A stretch of 32,354 nt of DNA from contig NZ_SMKO01000101.1 in NCBI RefSeq assembly GCF_004348685.1, forward strand, positions 1-32,354, given 5' to 3'. This document shows, piece after piece, positions 30,437-32,354 of the stretch. This DNA is from Nonomuraea deserti. Lineage in GTDB: Bacteria > Actinomycetota > Actinomycetes > Streptosporangiales > Streptosporangiaceae. Within the stretch, counting starts at the first letter, position 1. The number at the start of each line of letters is the position of its first letter. The position numbers were made by a program, and so were the translations under genes. The notes beneath the pieces were generated by a model. It saw only the letters and a program-made list of their open reading frames with translations, was not told the DNA's origin and did not search any database.

Positions 30437-30472
30437 GGATCCGCCGGCGCCCCGGAAGGCGCCGGCGGGTCC
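30437..30472 (+). terminator. Hairpin terminator after the CMD-family gene
   Basis: The arms 30437-30451 and 30458-30472 pair over 15 bp with one G-T wobble and a 6-base loop, 11 bp after the stop. There is no T-run. Confidence 0.8.
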
Positions 30473-30564
30473 TGGTCCGTTCGGCGGTTCGTCCCAGCGT
30501 CATCGGGGGTGCGCGCCGCCGGTGCGGAGGCCACACCGTCGCGGGAGCCGCGGGGCGGGCCTCC

Positions 30565-31599
30565 TCAGTCGTCGAGGAGCCGCCAGGTGGTGAGGGCGAT
30601 CCTGGCCCGGGTCAGCCCGGTCGATCCGGTGAGGTCGATGTCCAGGGCCCTGCCGATCTGTTCGAGCCGGCGGGCGATGCTGCTGTGGTGCAGGTGGAGG
30701 AGGTCGGCGGCCTGGCGCAGGGAGCCGGTGGCGCAGTAGGCGTCCAGGGTCTCCAGATCCTCCGGGTTGCCGGCCATGCGGGCGATCGCGGCCACGTCGG
30801 CGTTGCCGCGCGCGACGTCCGGGGGGATCTCGGCCAGGAGCGCCAGCGCGCCCAGGTCGTCGTAGCGGATGACCGGCCGGCGACGGGTGGTGTAGCGGAG
30901 CGCGGTGCGGGCCTGCTGCCAGGACGTGCATGGGCTCGCCGCAGCCCCGATGCCCGCGCGCACACCTGACGGGAAGCGTCCGGGGTCGACGGTGGTGGCC
31001 AGGATGACGCCCACGCCGCCGAGTGGCGCCGCCTTGACCGGGCGGGCCGGACAGATCAGGCCGCCGACCTGGTCGAGCGGGAGATGCGACCGTACGGCGG
31101 CGACGCGGACGGGCAGGTCGGCGGCGAATCCCAGCAGGCGAAGCGCCCGGGCTCTGGCGGCCTCCTCGCTGCCCGGGCTGATCACGAGTTCGACGAGTGC
31201 CGGATCGGCCATGGTGGTGCTGGCCGGGCCATACCTCTCGACGACGGCCGCGGCGGCGATGGCGAGCCGGTCGAGCAGCAGGTCGTCGAGCGGGATGGGC
31301 GGGCCGGAGCGTTCCAGCCAAACCGTGCCGATCTCCTCGTCGTCGAGGGTGATCGGCGCCGTGGTGGACGCGGTAGACGGCGGGCCGGCCGCCTGCCTGC
31401 CGTCGGGCGTGCAGCGGATGACGCGTCCCGGGCCGTGGAGCCGTATCCCGGTCACGCATCCGGCCAGGTTCGCCGACGCCCGGGCGAGCGCGGGGAGATC
31501 CACCCGGCGGCGCATCAGCGTGTCGTAGAACATGACGACCCGGATCGCGCCTCCGGCTTCCGTGTCCAGGTGCGACAACCGTACGGCCAGTGCTTCCAT
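30565..31599 (-). CDS. PucR/CdaR-type transcriptional regulator
   Basis: 344 aa. The C-terminus (GSLRQAADLLHLHHSSIARR, then LEQIGRALDIDLTGSTGLTR) is the PucR-type HTH_30. An upstream stretch with LRYTTRRRPVIRYDDLGALA, then EIPPDVARGNADVAAIARMA, is the usual run-in to it. The N-terminal ~170 residues may form a GAF-like sensor. The start at ATG 31599 is chosen because longer frames cross into the promoter of the hydrolase; no good ribosome site precedes it. It is divergent from the hydrolase gene at 31696, which is its most likely target. Confidence 0.78.
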   Translation of the reverse strand: MEALAVRLSHLDTEAGGAIRVVMFYDTLMRRRVDLPALARASANLAGCVTGIRLHGPGRVIRCTPDGRQAAGPPSTASTTAPITLDDEEIGTVWLERSGPPIPLDDLLLDRLAIAAAAVVERYGPASTTMADPALVELVISPGSEEAARARALRLLGFAADLPVRVAAVRSHLPLDQVGGLICPARPVKAAPLGGVGVILATTVDPGRFPSGVRAGIGAAASPCTSWQQARTALRYTTRRRPVIRYDDLGALALLAEIPPDVARGNADVAAIARMAGNPEDLETLDAYCATGSLRQAADLLHLHHSSIARRLEQIGRALDIDLTGSTGLTRARIALTTWRLLDD

Positions 31600-31695
31600 G
31601 CAGGGAAGGGTACGCGACGATCGGCGCGCGACCCAGCCGTGATCGGCGACGGTTGGCGGATGATGTCGCGGGTGGCGGCGGCCAGGATGAGCTGC
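31600..31695. promoter_or_regulatory. Divergent promoter gap, PucR regulator and hydrolase
   Basis: 96 bp between two divergent starts, so it must hold both promoters if the starts are right. No clear hexamers or palindrome stand out. AGGATGAG about 31684-31691 may be the hydrolase ribosome site. Confidence 0.35.
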
Positions 31696-32354
31696 ATGGA
31701 TCCCGAGCTGGAAGCCTTCGTCCCGCTGTTCCCTCAGTCGGATCTCCGCGATCCGATCGCCGACCGGAAGGAATTCGCCGCCCTGGCCGCCTCGGTGGCG
31801 CCGCCGGACACCACGGACCTGGAGATCGAGGACCACACGGTGCCCGCCGGTTCGGGCGTGCCGGTGCGCGTCTACCGCCCCCGGCGGGGGGGCCAGGGCG
31901 CCGTCGTGTGGCTGCACGGCGGCGGCTGGGTCATGGGCGACCTGGAGACCGAGCATCCCTGGGCCGCCCGGCTCGCCGACGTCTCCGGCACGGCGGTGAT
32001 CTCGGTCGGCTACCGCCTGGCCCCCGAACACCCCTTCCCCGCCGCCCTGGACGACGCCTACGCCGTACTCTGCTGGACGGCCGAGCACGCCACCAGCCTG
32101 GGCCTGGACCCCGCCCGCATCGCGGTCGGCGGCCACAGCGCCGGCGCCGGACTGGCCGCCGGCATGACCCTGCGGTCGCGCGACGAACACGGCCCGCACA
32201 TCCGCTTCCAGCTGCTCAACCAGCCCGGCCTCGACGACCGCCAGGAGACCTGGTCCGCCCGCGCCTTCACCGACACGCCCTGGATGAACCGCGACAAGGT
32301 CACCGCCGCCTGGCGCCACTACCTCGGCGACGCCCCCGCCACCCCCTACGCCGC
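31696..32354 (+). CDS. Alpha/beta hydrolase, HSL (GDXG) family, 3' end outside the window
   Basis: 219 codons from ATG 31696 stay open to the window edge. It has the HSL-family oxyanion motif LHGGGWVMGDLET (HGGG), SVGYRLAPEHPFPAALDDAY, and the nucleophile elbow GGHSAGAGLA with the catalytic Ser in GHSAG. The acid and His of the triad would lie beyond the edge. Members hydrolyse short acyl esters, some in xenobiotic or secondary metabolism. It is divergent from the PucR-type regulator. Full length is probably about 300-320 aa. Confidence 0.88.
   Translation, partial: MDPELEAFVPLFPQSDLRDPIADRKEFAALAASVAPPDTTDLEIEDHTVPAGSGVPVRVYRPRRGGQGAVVWLHGGGWVMGDLETEHPWAARLADVSGTAVISVGYRLAPEHPFPAALDDAYAVLCWTAEHATSLGLDPARIAVGGHSAGAGLAAGMTLRSRDEHGPHIRFQLLNQPGLDDRQETWSARAFTDTPWMNRDKVTAAWRHYLGDAPATPYA

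Noticed and set aside
30565..32319. 584-aa minus-strand frame including the PucR regulator
   Set aside because: The upstream 240 residues are antisense to the hydrolase and the divergent promoter; the start at 31599 is used instead.

Overview
This is a 32.4 kb, very high-GC stretch that reads as chromosomal DNA of a filamentous actinobacterium. The support is GC-rich codon use, many GTG starts, 4-bp ATGA/GTGA operon overlaps, several apparently leaderless genes, an F420-type (LLM) oxidoreductase, and a binding-protein-dependent sugar importer with no ATPase of its own. A Streptosporangiales-like host is a guess from the style of the proteins. I see no phage, integrase, transposase, rRNA, tRNA or CRISPR.

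Layout. (1) 0.2-6.3 kb: a hemerythrin C-terminal remnant, then small regulator/effector units: an MFS exporter divergent from a MerR regulator with a perfect palindrome between them, a GNAT acetyltransferase, a SAM methyltransferase, a small secreted His-rich protein, an LLM oxidoreductase, a TetR regulator, and a DUF4180/excisionase-type HTH pair. (2) 6.3-8.7 kb: a secreted erythromycin-esterase-family protein with a repeat-built Ala-rich linker, followed by a 17-bp tandem repeat. (3) 8.7-17.98 kb: a coherent carbohydrate locus. A DeoR regulator and a GH4 glycosidase face a PfkB kinase, a sugar-binding lipoprotein, two permeases and a large secreted PIG-L deacetylase with sugar-binding-like domains; a 12-bp perfect hairpin closes the operon. 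(4) 18.0-25.3 kb: a decayed zone. It holds a GntR regulator without its DNA-binding domain, intact DUF2848 and cupin genes, a binding protein fused in frame to the tail of a flavin monooxygenase, a second binding protein with an internal deletion, the first 31 codons of a nitroreductase, and a kdpFABC operon whose A, B and C genes are broken. Two intact minus-strand genes (Clp-N/HTH protein, PLP lyase) sit in its middle. (5) 25.3-28.5 kb: apparently intact kdpD and kdpE, now a sensor pair without its pump. (6) 28.5-32.4 kb: an EthR-like TetR regulator divergent from a cupin gene across a 20-bp tandem operator, an AhpD/CMD-family gene preceded by a textbook ECF41 sigma promoter, a PucR-like regulator, and the start of an HSL-type hydrolase that runs off the window.

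Most noteworthy are the kinase/GH4/deacetylase sugar pathway with no PTS, the clustered deletions and fusions on the plus strand between 18 and 25 kb with kdpDE left intact, and the ECF41 promoter. All family assignments come from reading the translations; no database search was run.
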